Of a stretch of DNA of 64,000 nt, positions 8,774 through 17,989 are shown one piece after another (the first letter of the stretch is position 1; every line of letters begins with the position of its first letter). This stretch comes from Leptospirillum ferrooxidans C2-3 (GTDB lineage: Bacteria; Nitrospirota; Leptospirillia; Leptospirillales; Leptospirillaceae), in the NCBI RefSeq assembly GCF_000284315.1, contig NC_017094.1:2201486-2265485 (forward strand), in the 5' to 3' direction. The translations under genes and the position numbers were made by a program. The notes below the pieces were generated by a model. That model worked only from the letters and a program-made list of their open reading frames with translations, was not told the origin of the DNA and ran no database searches.

Positions 8774-10677
8774 TTTTGGGCTCCTGTAACAGGAGCCGGG
8801 GCAGCTCCCTTGATGTAGTCTTCATAAAATAGCTTGAAGACCTGCCTCGCGACCGGACCGGCGGTATCCCCTCCATCCCCTCCGTTTTCAATCAAAACGG
8901 CAACAACGATTTTGGGAGCGGCGAAGGGGGCAAATCCCACGAACCAGGAGTGTGCCCGAATCTTGTGATGGCCAGGACCACTTGGCCCCCGATTGGAAAT
9001 CACCTGAGCGGTTCCTGTTTTTCCCGCTATTTCCATTTCCTTCATCTTAACGGGTCGTCCGGTCCCGGACGGATTGTTGACCACCTCCCATAACCCTTCC
9101 CGAACCGGCTCGAAATGGTCAAGCGGAAGACCAGTAGGTACCGTCCGGACGGAGGAGCCGCTGGCATCAAGTAAAAGATGGGGTGTCACAAGAGTCCCCT
9201 GGTTTGCCACAACCGCCATCAGGCGAGCCATTTGAAGAGGGGTTACCGTCAGGTAACCTTGCCCGATCGCAAACGGCAGACTCTCCCCAGGATACCAGGG
9301 CTGGTTGAATCGCTTCTTCTTCCACTTCCGGTCCGGAACAAAGCCAGAAGCCTCGGATGGCAAGTCAATTCCTGTCTTCTCTCCCAAACCAAACGTTCTC
9401 GCATAAGCTGCCATCCGGTCCGGTCCAATCGTCATTCCCGCACGATAAAAAAAGATATCGCAAGACTGCATGATCGCCTGCTTCAGATAAATATGACCAT
9501 GCCCTCCCTTTTTCCAGTCATGAAAATCCCATCCATGGAGGTGCAGAATCCCATTGCAGTAAAACTCTCGGGATGGATCAATCGCGCCGGAATCCAGCCC
9601 TGCCATCGTCGTCACGATTTTAAAGACAGAGCCGGGAGGGTAAGTTCCCTGAACGCCGCGGTTCGAAAGGGGTGTTCTGGGATCCGAAAGGAGCGTTGCC
9701 CACAAATGGCGAGACATGGTTCCTGAAACCAGATTGGGATCATAGGACGGGTGGCTGGCCATCACAAGCACCTGTCCATTCCTGGGGTCAAGCGCCACAA
9801 CAGCACCTTTCCTGTCACCCAGTGCATCTTCAGCAACCTTCTGGAGGCGCCAGTCAATTGTCAGGCGAAGAGCATGTCCTTCCGTCGGCAAAGTCGGAGA
9901 CAGCTTTTTGATGACATCCCCCTGGGAATCCACCAGATTTCGGTCTTCCCCGGGAGTTCCCTGCAGAAGAGAGTCATACTCCTTTTCCAAACCTGTTTTC
10001 CCTATTCCGGTCCCCGGTGGAAAATGGCGGGCATAAGAACTTTTCATGTCTGCGACGGATAGCGAGCCGACATATCCCAGCATGTGGGCAGCCAGATCCC
10101 CCTTTGTATAACGGCGATCGGGAATGGCCTGGATCACAACGCCATGAAGCCGCCAGAGATCCATCTGGACTCTCGCGAGCTGGGCAATCGTCAAATGGGT
10201 CAGAAGGGGAATGGGGAGGTACGGAGGAAGGATATCCCTGACCTTGTCGAAGGTGTCCTCAATCTCGGACACCGGCACACCCAGATCCCGGGAAAGTCGG
10301 TCCATGATCTGGTCTTCATTACCCTTAAGTCCATATTGAATAAGGGAGACAGCGAAATTCATATTATTGCTGACAAGAATCTCCCCATTTCGGTCGAGGA
10401 TAGGACCACGAAGGGGAGGAAGGGGGACAATTCTCAGGATGTTTCCATTGGCCAATCGGAGGTATTTTTCATGCTCGGTGATCTGGACGGTAAAAAGTCG
10501 AAGGAGGAGAACGGCAACACCCACTCCGATAAGGACAAGGAGGATCCTGAACCTGCCCTGAGGAGTTTTGGGAAGCTTAAAAAGAAGGCTGTCCCCTGAA
10601 AGTCCCAGAGCGGGAGCATCTTCTCTAAGAACCATGGGCCTTCGCCCGGTAAAGGGTAATCCCTGAAACGACTTCAC
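8770..10677 (-). CDS. mrdA: Penicillin-binding protein 2
   Basis: Elongation-specific peptidoglycan transpeptidase, 635 residues. After one membrane anchor (about 43-62) come the dimerisation domain and the transpeptidase domain with the active serine in PPGSVFKIVT (SxxK), the second motif as SCD (QSCDIFF) and KTGTAQ. The start is GTG at 10677 with GAGGGT upstream; an ATG 14 codons later lacks a good site. It lies between mreD and rodA, the standard elongasome order. Confidence 0.95.
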   Translation of the reverse strand: MKSFQGLPFTGRRPMVLREDAPALGLSGDSLLFKLPKTPQGRFRILLVLIGVGVAVLLLRLFTVQITEHEKYLRLANGNILRIVPLPPLRGPILDRNGEILVSNNMNFAVSLIQYGLKGNEDQIMDRLSRDLGVPVSEIEDTFDKVRDILPPYLPIPLLTHLTIAQLARVQMDLWRLHGVVIQAIPDRRYTKGDLAAHMLGYVGSLSVADMKSSYARHFPPGTGIGKTGLEKEYDSLLQGTPGEDRNLVDSQGDVIKKLSPTLPTEGHALRLTIDWRLQKVAEDALGDRKGAVVALDPRNGQVLVMASHPSYDPNLVSGTMSRHLWATLLSDPRTPLSNRGVQGTYPPGSVFKIVTTMAGLDSGAIDPSREFYCNGILHLHGWDFHDWKKGGHGHIYLKQAIMQSCDIFFYRAGMTIGPDRMAAYARTFGLGEKTGIDLPSEASGFVPDRKWKKKRFNQPWYPGESLPFAIGQGYLTVTPLQMARLMAVVANQGTLVTPHLLLDASGSSVRTVPTGLPLDHFEPVREGLWEVVNNPSGTGRPVKMKEMEIAGKTGTAQVISNRGPSGPGHHKIRAHSWFVGFAPFAAPKIVVAVLIENGGDGGDTAGPVARQVFKLFYEDYIKGAAPAPVTGAQK

Positions 10678-10778
10678 ACACCACCCTCACAGGAATGTCA
10701 GAAAGGATTCTTCTTCCCAAAACATCCAGGGATGGGTCTTTTTCCTAATGAAATTCTCTGATCGGGAACGAACAGGGA

Positions 10779-11288
10779 TTATCTGACCAATTTCTTGGAC
10801 ACGGATTCAAGCCTGGCAAAACCAAGCTGCCCTGATCCATACAATATTCCCACAAAAAGAGATCCTAGGATTCCGGTTGCCAACAGGCGCATCCAATCGG
10901 GGGCCTGCCCGACTTCGGGAGCTCCATGCCCCAGAAGGTGCGGCAGCATCACGGAAGCAAACCCATCCATCATCAATACCCCCCACCAGGCAACCAGCGC
11001 ATTTTTGGGATGGTTCCACTGGATCAGGGGGAACAGCCATACAATTAAAATCGAAACCAGAACTGACTTTGCGACAAGCTCAAACATCGGATCAATCGAA
11101 AACAGTGTCAACACCGTCCCCATCAGAACCGCGCAGGCAATTGCCGCCAGCAGGGGGGTATTTCGAAGTCCAAAAAACAAGATCGGGACCAGCCAGTCAA
11201 TCCACAAAAGAGGAGGCCATTTCAGTGCAACAACAGAAGACAACAGCAACAGAATCAAAAGGAGCAGAACCCGGTAAAACCATCTCAT
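10779..11288 (-). CDS. mreD: Rod shape-determining protein MreD
   Basis: 169 residues, almost entirely hydrophobic with five or six membrane segments, as expected for MreD, which links MreC/MreB to the PBP2-RodA complex. Sequence conservation in the family is weak; the assignment rests on topology, size and position between mreC (4-base overlap) and mrdA. Confidence 0.85.
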   Translation of the reverse strand: MRWFYRVLLLLILLLLSSVVALKWPPLLWIDWLVPILFFGLRNTPLLAAIACAVLMGTVLTLFSIDPMFELVAKSVLVSILIVWLFPLIQWNHPKNALVAWWGVLMMDGFASVMLPHLLGHGAPEVGQAPDWMRLLATGILGSLFVGILYGSGQLGFARLESVSKKLVR

Positions 11289-12148
11289 TTAGGCTGGGCA
11301 CCAACAAGCTGATGATCCGACCAATGATGCTCCGGCGAAAAAACATATACATAATGAAGATCATTCAAATGCTCTGAAGGTACAACCTGAACCTGATGGA
11401 ACAGCATCTTTTCCCTTTTTCCAACCGCTCGAACACTTCCAATGGGAACGCCCTGAGGGAATATGCCATCCTCACCAGTTGTTTCAACAGGGTCACCAAC
11501 CTTAACAGCTGCCAGGATCGGGAGATATTTCAAACGCAGGCTCTTGCCCTGCCCCTGCCCGTGAATAATACCAGAATCAGGGATTCCCGGAATCCTGGCT
11601 TCCAAAGCAAAATAGGTGTCCTCAATCCACAGGACCTGACTGAAATGCGGAAAAACCCGGACGACATAACCCAATACACCAAAAGAGCCAACGACGCCGG
11701 ATTTCTCTTTGATACCATCAGCCGACCCGCAATCCAGAAGAAATGTCCTGTGGCCAGAAGTGGGATTGATCGCCATGACACTGCAGGATGTGCCCGGCGT
11801 CACAACCCGATTTCTAAGAGAGAGAAGAGCCCTCATCTGGGCATTTTGAAAAAACAGGTCCCTCGATTGATAAAGCCTGCGGGACAGGAGGGCAATCTCT
11901 TTCTTCAGCCCTTCGTTTTCTTTCTTCACCGCTACAAGGTCAAGATAATTGCTCCAAAGAGAGCCTGCTTGCCGGGATCCGGATGAGACTCCCGATAAAA
12001 AACCGCCGAACAGGCTTTCAGGAGCTGTCACAAACATCGCCCGAAAGAGTCTTGGGTAAAAACCGAGGATCACCAAAACAACAAGCAGGACAATCAAAAA
12101 AGGAACCAGTATTCTTGGCGGTTTCCCCTGGAGTCGAGGCTTTTCCAA
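11285..12148 (-). CDS. mreC: Rod shape-determining protein MreC
   Basis: 287 residues: N-terminal membrane anchor (about 11-30), coiled coil (about 70-115, LVAVKKENEGLKKEIALLSRRL) and the double beta-barrel periplasmic domain with FLLDCGSADGIKEKSGVV and VETTGEDGIFPQGVPIGSV, both characteristic of MreC. It scaffolds PBP2 activation. Three bases separate it from mreB and it overlaps mreD. Confidence 0.95.
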   Translation of the reverse strand: MEKPRLQGKPPRILVPFLIVLLVVLVILGFYPRLFRAMFVTAPESLFGGFLSGVSSGSRQAGSLWSNYLDLVAVKKENEGLKKEIALLSRRLYQSRDLFFQNAQMRALLSLRNRVVTPGTSCSVMAINPTSGHRTFLLDCGSADGIKEKSGVVGSFGVLGYVVRVFPHFSQVLWIEDTYFALEARIPGIPDSGIIHGQGQGKSLRLKYLPILAAVKVGDPVETTGEDGIFPQGVPIGSVRAVGKREKMLFHQVQVVPSEHLNDLHYVYVFSPEHHWSDHQLVGAQPK

Positions 12149-12151
12149 AGA

Positions 12152-13165
12152 TCAGCCCCCTATGGAAACCTTCCTCAACACTTCAAGCTCCTCAAGAGTT
12201 TTTCCGGTTCCCATGACCACCGTCTGAAGCGGATTGTCCACAGTGATGATCGGAAGACATATCTCTTCACGAAGTCTTTTATCAAGACCGCGGAGCATCG
12301 AGCCTCCTCCTGTGAGAACAATCCCCCTGTCAATAATATCGGCGGAAAGTTCCGGAGGAGTATTCTCAAGGGTTTTCTGAACCGTCTGGACAATGCGGCT
12401 GATCGTATCGGAGAGGGCTTCCCGAATTTCTCCATCGGTGATCTTGACTGTCTTCGGAAGTCCCTTGATGATATCCCTGCCCTTGATCACCATGGTGCGC
12501 TCTTCCGTTTCGGCAATTGCAGACCCGACCTCGATCTTGATCCGCTCGCCCATGGCATCGCCAATCAGGAGGTTATGTTTTTTCTTGATGTACTGGATGA
12601 TATCTTCATCCATCCTGTCACCTGCAACCTTGATCGATTCGCTGTAAACAATCCCGCCGAGAGAAATGATCGCCACATCGGTTGTTCCACCACCGATATC
12701 GATCACCATGTTCCCTGAGGGCTCCATAATGGGTAGACCCGCTCCAATCGCCGCAGCCAGAGGCTCCTCGATCAGATAAACCTCACGGGCTCCGGCCAGG
12801 CGGGCCGCATCCTTCACCGCCCGCTGCTCCACCTGGGAGATACGGGAGGGGATACAGATCACCATCCTTGGGCGAACAAAGGTCGATCTCTGGTGTACCT
12901 GATTGATAAAGTGGGCAATCATCTGCTGGGCAACATCGGGATTATCAATGACACCATTTCTCATGGGACGAATCGCGATGATGTTTCCCGGTGTACGGCC
13001 CAGCATTTTCTTCGCTTCCTGGCCAATCGCCAGAATCATATTGGTTTTCTGGTCTATGGCAACAATCGAAGGCTCATTGATGACGATACCCTTACCCCGA
13101 ACATAAACCAGTGTATTGGCGGTTCCGAGATCAATCGCCAGATCCTGGGAAAGAAAACCGAACAT
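12152..13165 (-). CDS. mreB: Actin-like cell-shape protein MreB
   Basis: Cytoskeletal ATPase that directs lateral wall synthesis, 337 residues. Phosphate-1 (DLGTANTLVYVRGKG) and phosphate-2 (DIGGGTTDVAIISLGG) loops are present, as is the adenosine motif GGGSMLRGLDK. The ATG at 13165 is used. A TTG six codons upstream (13183) sits closer to a GGGGG run and would give the six-residue amphipathic N-terminus seen in E. coli MreB, so it may be the real start. Confidence 0.96.
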   Translation of the reverse strand: MFGFLSQDLAIDLGTANTLVYVRGKGIVINEPSIVAIDQKTNMILAIGQEAKKMLGRTPGNIIAIRPMRNGVIDNPDVAQQMIAHFINQVHQRSTFVRPRMVICIPSRISQVEQRAVKDAARLAGAREVYLIEEPLAAAIGAGLPIMEPSGNMVIDIGGGTTDVAIISLGGIVYSESIKVAGDRMDEDIIQYIKKKHNLLIGDAMGERIKIEVGSAIAETEERTMVIKGRDIIKGLPKTVKITDGEIREALSDTISRIVQTVQKTLENTPPELSADIIDRGIVLTGGGSMLRGLDKRLREEICLPIITVDNPLQTVVMGTGKTLEELEVLRKVSIGG

Positions 13166-13211
13166 TCTGGCAAAAAATGACAACCTTTCCCCCTTGCTTG
13201 AAACGTGCCTA

Positions 13212-13712
13212 CTAAAGAGGCCTGTTCTTTCCCGGCACCGGATCCTCCGGTGCACCGAAATCCGGGATATCTCTCCCCACTGGAGGATATCCCTTCCCCT
13301 CAACATTTGTTCCCGCCCAATCATCACCCAGGCGATGATCAGTTCTGGTTCCCACCAGCATGACAAACTCTATTCCAAGGACAGAAAGCATGAGGAACCA
13401 TCCCACCCATGGAATCAACCCGATCAAGAATGCAAAAGCGACTGGAATATTCCTGATGGTGGATTCAAAATAACGGCAGTTTCCTCCGGACGACCTTCGC
13501 ACGCTCAGTCGGGTCATGCGCTTTCCCAGACTGCCTCCCGGCAAACCATCTGCGACAAGAAGATAGGCCGTGCCGGAAACCGCGCCCAGAAAGTCCCCAC
13601 CCATGAGGTCTCCCAACCTCAAAAAGGCTGCCGCCACGAGAAGATCAATAAATTTGCCGAGAACCCTGTCAAAAAAATAGGAAACCCTCTCGGAGGAGTC
13701 GGGAACCCCCAT
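13212..13712 (-). CDS. RDD family membrane protein
   Basis: 166 residues with three or four hydrophobic segments. It shows RDD-domain hallmarks: FFDRVLGKFIDLLVAAAF (arginine-aspartate in the first helix), GGSLGKRMTRLSV, and a final DHRLGDDWAGT. Some RDD proteins act in ion transport or antiport, but most are uncharacterised. It lies between rpe and mreB on the same strand. Confidence 0.82.
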   Translation of the reverse strand: MGVPDSSERVSYFFDRVLGKFIDLLVAAAFLRLGDLMGGDFLGAVSGTAYLLVADGLPGGSLGKRMTRLSVRRSSGGNCRYFESTIRNIPVAFAFLIGLIPWVGWFLMLSVLGIEFVMLVGTRTDHRLGDDWAGTNVEGKGYPPVGRDIPDFGAPEDPVPGKNRPL

Positions 13713-13808
13713 CTTAACGCTCCATTTCCGGGATTCTGGACAGATAAACCAATCTCAAAAATTCTTAATGGACAAAACTACACACAACCTGAATAAATTG
13801 CAAACGAA

Positions 13809-14501
13809 TCAGACAAGCATCACCCCTGCAGCGGATCTGAGAGCCGAAATAGCCTCCCTTCTCGAAGCTCCGGAGAAAATGGCCGTCCCCGCAACAATCG
13901 TATCAGCACCGACCGAAACAACCTGGCCAACGTTCTTGGTCGAGATTCCACCGTCGACCTCTATCCGGACGTTTGCACATCCAAGTCTCTCCTTCATCGA
14001 CATCAGTCTCCTGATCTTCGAGATCGATCCCTCGATAAAGCTTTGCCCTCCAAATCCGGGGTTGACCGTCATGATCAAAACGAGATCAATCAAACCAAGG
14101 ACCTCCTCAAGAACCATCAGGGGAGTGGACGGATTCAACGCAATTCCCACAGACATGCCTTTTCCCCTGATGGATTCAATCAGCCGGTGAAGGTGAGGAT
14201 CTGTTTCGGCATGGACGATCAGTCGATTGACACCCGCCTTCGCCATTGGCTCCACAAGAGATGATGGATTGGAAACCATCAGATGGGCTTCCATGGGAAG
14301 ATTGCTCCACTTCCGGAGGGGAGCGATCACCGGAGGGCCAAAGGTCAGGTTCGGAACAAAGTGTCCATCCATGACATCAAGGTGTAAAAGGTCCGCACCA
14401 CCTTCGGTGACATCCCTGACCTCCTCCCCCAACCGGGAAAAGTCCGCGGACAAGACAGAGGGTGCAATCGACAGAAAATGAGGGTTGTGATTAGAACTCA
14501 T
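13809..14501 (-). CDS. rpe: Ribulose-phosphate 3-epimerase
   Basis: TIM-barrel epimerase of the pentose phosphate pathway, 230 residues (normal). Metal and catalytic motifs: SVLSADFSRLGEEV, LHLDVMDGHFVPNLTFGP, HAETDPH, MTVNPGFGGQSF and EVDGGI. Its start lies inside the last codons of htpX (11-base overlap), so the two are translationally linked. Confidence 0.96.
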   Translation of the reverse strand: MSSNHNPHFLSIAPSVLSADFSRLGEEVRDVTEGGADLLHLDVMDGHFVPNLTFGPPVIAPLRKWSNLPMEAHLMVSNPSSLVEPMAKAGVNRLIVHAETDPHLHRLIESIRGKGMSVGIALNPSTPLMVLEEVLGLIDLVLIMTVNPGFGGQSFIEGSISKIRRLMSMKERLGCANVRIEVDGGISTKNVGQVVSVGADTIVAGTAIFSGASRREAISALRSAAGVMLV

Positions 14502-15387
14502 GTCGGACCACCCCTTTCATTCCGCCGGCCATCAGTTCAAGGCGACGGACCCGTTCTTCCGTATCCGGATGTGTCGAAAACAGAGACATGATCCCCAACC
14601 TTTTGAAGGGCTCCAGAATAAACATATGGGCCGTGGCGGGACTCGCCGCCATTGGCACCTGGTTAACGCCGCCCTCCAGTTTCATCAGCCCCTGTGCCAA
14701 AAAATGAGGATTACCGCAAAGGGCTGCCCCACCGGCATCCGCCATAAACTCCCGGGACCGTGAAATGGCCATCTGGATGAGGAAACTTGCGACAGGAGCC
14801 AGAATCATCATGGCAATTCCACTCAAACCGGAACCTTCACGATCCTCACGCTCCCGACCGCCAAAAATTGCCGCCATCTGGGCCATGTTCGCAATCATCG
14901 TAATCGCTCCCGCAATTGATGCCGCCAGAGTCGAAATCAGGGTATCCCGGTTGATGATGTGCGTCAGTTCATGGCCCAGAACACCCGAGAGTTCTTCCGG
15001 GGTCAGGAGGTCCATGATACCGGTTGTCACGGCTACTGCCGAATGTTCCGGGTTTCGCCCGGTTGCAAATGCATTGGGAGAAGGATCATCGATCACATAC
15101 AGTCGCGGAACCGGGATTTTACCCCTCCTGGCAAGGACCTCAAGCGTTCTGGACAATTCGTTCAGACGAGGATTGGACAACATATCCGGAGTAATTTCAT
15201 GGGCGTTATACATCCTGAGAACAATCTTGTCACTGAACCACCATGATCCGACATTCATGACAAGAGACAGCCCAAACGCCAGGATCATCCCTGTCTCACC
15301 GCCAAGACTGCGACCGATCACCAGAAGAATTCCGGTCAGAAGACCCAGGAAAACCGCCGACTTAACCATATTCCACATTTTCAGCAT
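14491..15387 (-). CDS. htpX: Membrane zinc metalloprotease HtpX
   Basis: Membrane-protein quality-control protease, 298 residues. Two N-terminal membrane segments (about 8-25 and 32-50), zinc motif HELTH in GVLGHELTHIINRDTL (about 140), two further hydrophobic segments, and the third-ligand motif SREFMADAGGAALCGNP. It belongs to a leftward run with rpe and the fmt/def pair. Confidence 0.95.
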   Translation of the reverse strand: MLKMWNMVKSAVFLGLLTGILLVIGRSLGGETGMILAFGLSLVMNVGSWWFSDKIVLRMYNAHEITPDMLSNPRLNELSRTLEVLARRGKIPVPRLYVIDDPSPNAFATGRNPEHSAVAVTTGIMDLLTPEELSGVLGHELTHIINRDTLISTLAASIAGAITMIANMAQMAAIFGGREREDREGSGLSGIAMMILAPVASFLIQMAISRSREFMADAGGAALCGNPHFLAQGLMKLEGGVNQVPMAASPATAHMFILEPFKRLGIMSLFSTHPDTEERVRRLELMAGGMKGVVRHEF

Positions 15388-15422
15388 TCCTCACGCATAA
15401 TCAATAAAATAAAAAGGATCAA

Positions 15423-16373
15423 TCACCCCAAGAAGAAACCCGGAGAAACAGGCGTTCCAGAAAGGAATTCCGAGACCTTGAGCCTTCGTCCACCCGGCTT
15501 CTGGATCTCAAGGATCCGGTATAAACCTGTTTCGCAACAGACATCAATCCCCGCGGATGAAACTCCAATGACCTCCCCTGGTTTGTTTGGGGAGTTAGGT
15601 CCGGATAAAACCAACCCACGATGGATGCGAAGATTTCCCAGAGAAGACTCCAGATAGGAGCCTGGCCACGGGTTCATTGCCCTGACATGACGGTCGATTT
15701 CAATCGCCGACATACTGGCAAAGGAAATACGTCCATCTTCTTTCCGGATCATGGGGGCGAGAGAAAATTCCCCCGCCTGTGCGACCGGAATGAGTTTCCC
15801 TTCAAGGTACTCGATGAGCCCCCTGACCAAAAACCCGGGCCCGAGATCCATCATCTTTCCGGCAAGACCTTCTGAAGTCTCATCATCCTGAAGGGGGATT
15901 GGCAACATTTTGAGAACCGGCCCGGTATCCATTCCCTTGTCCATCAGCATCAAGGTCACCCCGGATTCCGGAACACCGGAGCGAACGGCCCACACGATAG
16001 GCGATGCCCCACGAAAAGAGGGCAGGAGGGACGCATGGACATTGACACAACCATGACGCGGCAACGACAGGATCTCCCCTGGAAGAATCTTACCATAGGC
16101 TACAACAACGACCACATCGGGATTCCAGTCTTGCAGGCAGGACAGTGCATGCCCGTCACGGAGCGTCGCCGGACAAAAAACAGGAATATTGTGACCTTGT
16201 GCACAGGCCTTGACCGGACTGGGAGAAAGCTCCTGCCCCCGCCCCCTGGGGCGGTCCGGCTGGCTCAAAACACCAACCAGCTGAAACCTTGCCGAAATCA
16301 GCGCCTCCAGGAATGGAACCGCAAACTCGGGGGTTCCCATGAAAACCAACCGGATAGATGACGGATCAGCCAC
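15423..16373 (-). CDS. fmt: Methionyl-tRNA formyltransferase
   Basis: Formylates initiator Met-tRNA, 316 residues. Motifs: VFMGTPEFAVPFLEAL at the start, VAYGKILPGEIL, and NVHASLLPSFRGASPIVWAV, which carries the catalytic Asn-His and folate-binding loop. The C-terminal OB-like domain follows. It overlaps def by 8 bases, the common def-fmt pair. Confidence 0.96.
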   Translation of the reverse strand: MADPSSIRLVFMGTPEFAVPFLEALISARFQLVGVLSQPDRPRGRGQELSPSPVKACAQGHNIPVFCPATLRDGHALSCLQDWNPDVVVVVAYGKILPGEILSLPRHGCVNVHASLLPSFRGASPIVWAVRSGVPESGVTLMLMDKGMDTGPVLKMLPIPLQDDETSEGLAGKMMDLGPGFLVRGLIEYLEGKLIPVAQAGEFSLAPMIRKEDGRISFASMSAIEIDRHVRAMNPWPGSYLESSLGNLRIHRGLVLSGPNSPNKPGEVIGVSSAGIDVCCETGLYRILEIQKPGGRRLKVSEFLSGTPVSPGFFLG

Positions 16374-16905
16374 GACGGGATCTCCTGGACTGATTGCCCT
16401 TTCTCCGGATTTTCTCCATCTCGACCGACAGTCTGGCCCGGTCCCACAACGTCATCCGGTCCCTTAAAAGAAGTCCGTCGAGATGATCCATCTCATGCTG
16501 GATCAAACGGGAAAAAAGACCACTGCCTGAAAGTTCGATTATGCGCCCGTCCGGATCATGTCCCCTGACACCGATGCGCTCATGACGCGGAAGAGGAACA
16601 AAAATGCCCGGGAAGGACAGACAGCCCTCGTCTTCCGTCACGGAACCCTCACTCTCGATAATTTCCGGGTTCAGAAGAACCACGGGAGAGCGACCGGTTT
16701 TTTCTGCCCTCCGGTTCATGTCATAAACAAAGAATCTGAGATTCAGACCGACCTGAGGGGCAGCGATCCCGATTCCGGGAACGGTGTAAAGGGTTTCAAG
16801 CATCGACTGGATCGTCTCCATAAGCTTTCCGTCGACATTTGAGACCGCGAGGCAACTTTTTTGAAGGACAGGATCCCCATAGGGCCGAATCGGAAGAATC
16901 GCCAT
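16366..16905 (-). CDS. def: Peptide deformylase
   Basis: Removes N-formyl groups from nascent proteins, 179 residues. All three family motifs are present: GIGIAAPQVG (about 46-55), EGCLSFP and QHEMDHLDG with the metal-binding histidines. The MAILPI start at 16905 is chosen because it overlaps the upstream stop (ATGA); the frame could extend 20 codons further into the neighbour. Confidence 0.96.
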   Translation of the reverse strand: MAILPIRPYGDPVLQKSCLAVSNVDGKLMETIQSMLETLYTVPGIGIAAPQVGLNLRFFVYDMNRRAEKTGRSPVVLLNPEIIESEGSVTEDEGCLSFPGIFVPLPRHERIGVRGHDPDGRIIELSGSGLFSRLIQHEMDHLDGLLLRDRMTLWDRARLSVEMEKIRRKGNQSRRSRRG

Positions 16906-17303
16906 CAGTGCTTCTCCCCGGAAGAGGACACCGCCGGCAGGGTCACCAAAAGCTCGGAGCCCCACTCTGTCTGGTCTTTTCTTGAAAAGCGAAGAGAGAC
17001 GCGATGCGCTTGTCCGGAAAGATTGGGAATGACGATTGAAAACAGCCCATCCCTTGGAGATACGGCTTCAAGAGGAGAATTGTCGAGAAGAACATGAAGG
17101 AGATCACCATCCCTGAATCTGCTGGTCTTTTCCCGGACAGACAGATTCAGCGTTCTCCCTGACAGGGAGCTTCCTGAAATCGTTTGTGAAACCAATACCG
17201 GACCGGCCTCCGACGAGTCAGCCGATGGAGGGGCCAACAGAACCATCGAAAGAAAACACAGTCCCCCAAAAGACACACGACTCCAAAGATCCCGATTGAT
17301 CAT
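16905..17303 (-). CDS. Small secreted protein of unknown function
   Basis: 132 residues with a signal peptide (hydrophobic core FGGLCFLSMVLLA, cleavage probably after ADS near residue 30). The mature part looks like a single beta-sandwich; I recognise no family. It overlaps the esterase gene (4 bases) upstream and def downstream, so it is embedded in a tight operon. Confidence 0.7.
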   Translation of the reverse strand: MINRDLWSRVSFGGLCFLSMVLLAPPSADSSEAGPVLVSQTISGSSLSGRTLNLSVREKTSRFRDGDLLHVLLDNSPLEAVSPRDGLFSIVIPNLSGQAHRVSLRFSRKDQTEWGSELLVTLPAVSSSGEKH

Positions 17304-17989
17304 CTCCCAACGACCCCATAGATCCAGCGACCAATTTCGGAAAGCTCCTCCACACAGACCGAATGGGCCATTTCATACTCGTGGAATTCCCCCTTCCATC
17401 CCGCCGACCGAAGCCACTCACAGGATGTTCTCCCAAGAGTTAACGGAACCACCTGGTCGAGCGTCCCGTGAGCCATCAGGAAACGGTCGGGAATCTGTCC
17501 TTCCCCAATGGGAAACGGAGCCGGGATATAGGAGGAGAGGATCATGACCCCTCCCAGAGGCTTTGGAGCAAGATGTCCCGCAAAAGCAGCGACCAGACCT
17601 CCCTGGGAAAATCCTCCGACAATGATTCTGGAAGGAGGGACCCCTCTGGCGACCTCCCCCTCGACCAGTGAAAGAACCGCATGGGCAGAACGTTTCATGC
17701 CGGAGATATCCGCTCGAGACTCGATCCTCTGATCCAGTACGTCATACCAGGCCCGCATCGACATGCCTCCGTTCACAGACACCGGCATACGGGGGGCATT
17801 CGGGAAGAGGAAGCGGATTCCTCTCGCACCGTTACCGGAAGGCAGACCCAGATAGGGAATGATCCCCTCGAAGTCACTACTGTCGGCACCGAGCCCATGC
17901 AACCAGATCACTGAGGCAACAATCTCACCAGGAGAAGATCTTTCCACCACTCCATCTATCCCTTTTTGGTCATTTTCCCGGAAAGCCAT
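17300..17989 (-). CDS. Alpha/beta-hydrolase (carboxylesterase/phospholipase 2 family)
   Basis: 229 residues. Oxyanion-hole region VIWLHGLGADSSDF, nucleophile elbow GGFSQGG (about 129-135), acid in HGTLDQVVP and a catalytic His in YEMAHSVC fit the YpfH/acyl-protein-thioesterase esterase family. ATG at 17989 overlaps the upstream stop (TAATG). The substrate is unknown. Confidence 0.88.
   Translation of the reverse strand: MAFRENDQKGIDGVVERSSPGEIVASVIWLHGLGADSSDFEGIIPYLGLPSGNGARGIRFLFPNAPRMPVSVNGGMSMRAWYDVLDQRIESRADISGMKRSAHAVLSLVEGEVARGVPPSRIIVGGFSQGGLVAAFAGHLAPKPLGGVMILSSYIPAPFPIGEGQIPDRFLMAHGTLDQVVPLTLGRTSCEWLRSAGWKGEFHEYEMAHSVCVEELSEIGRWIYGVVGR

Noticed and set aside
12152-13366. Extended MreB starting at 13366
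   Set aside because: The extra 67 codons run back toward the RDD gene and do not resemble any MreB N-terminus; homology begins at MFGFLSQDLAIDLG.
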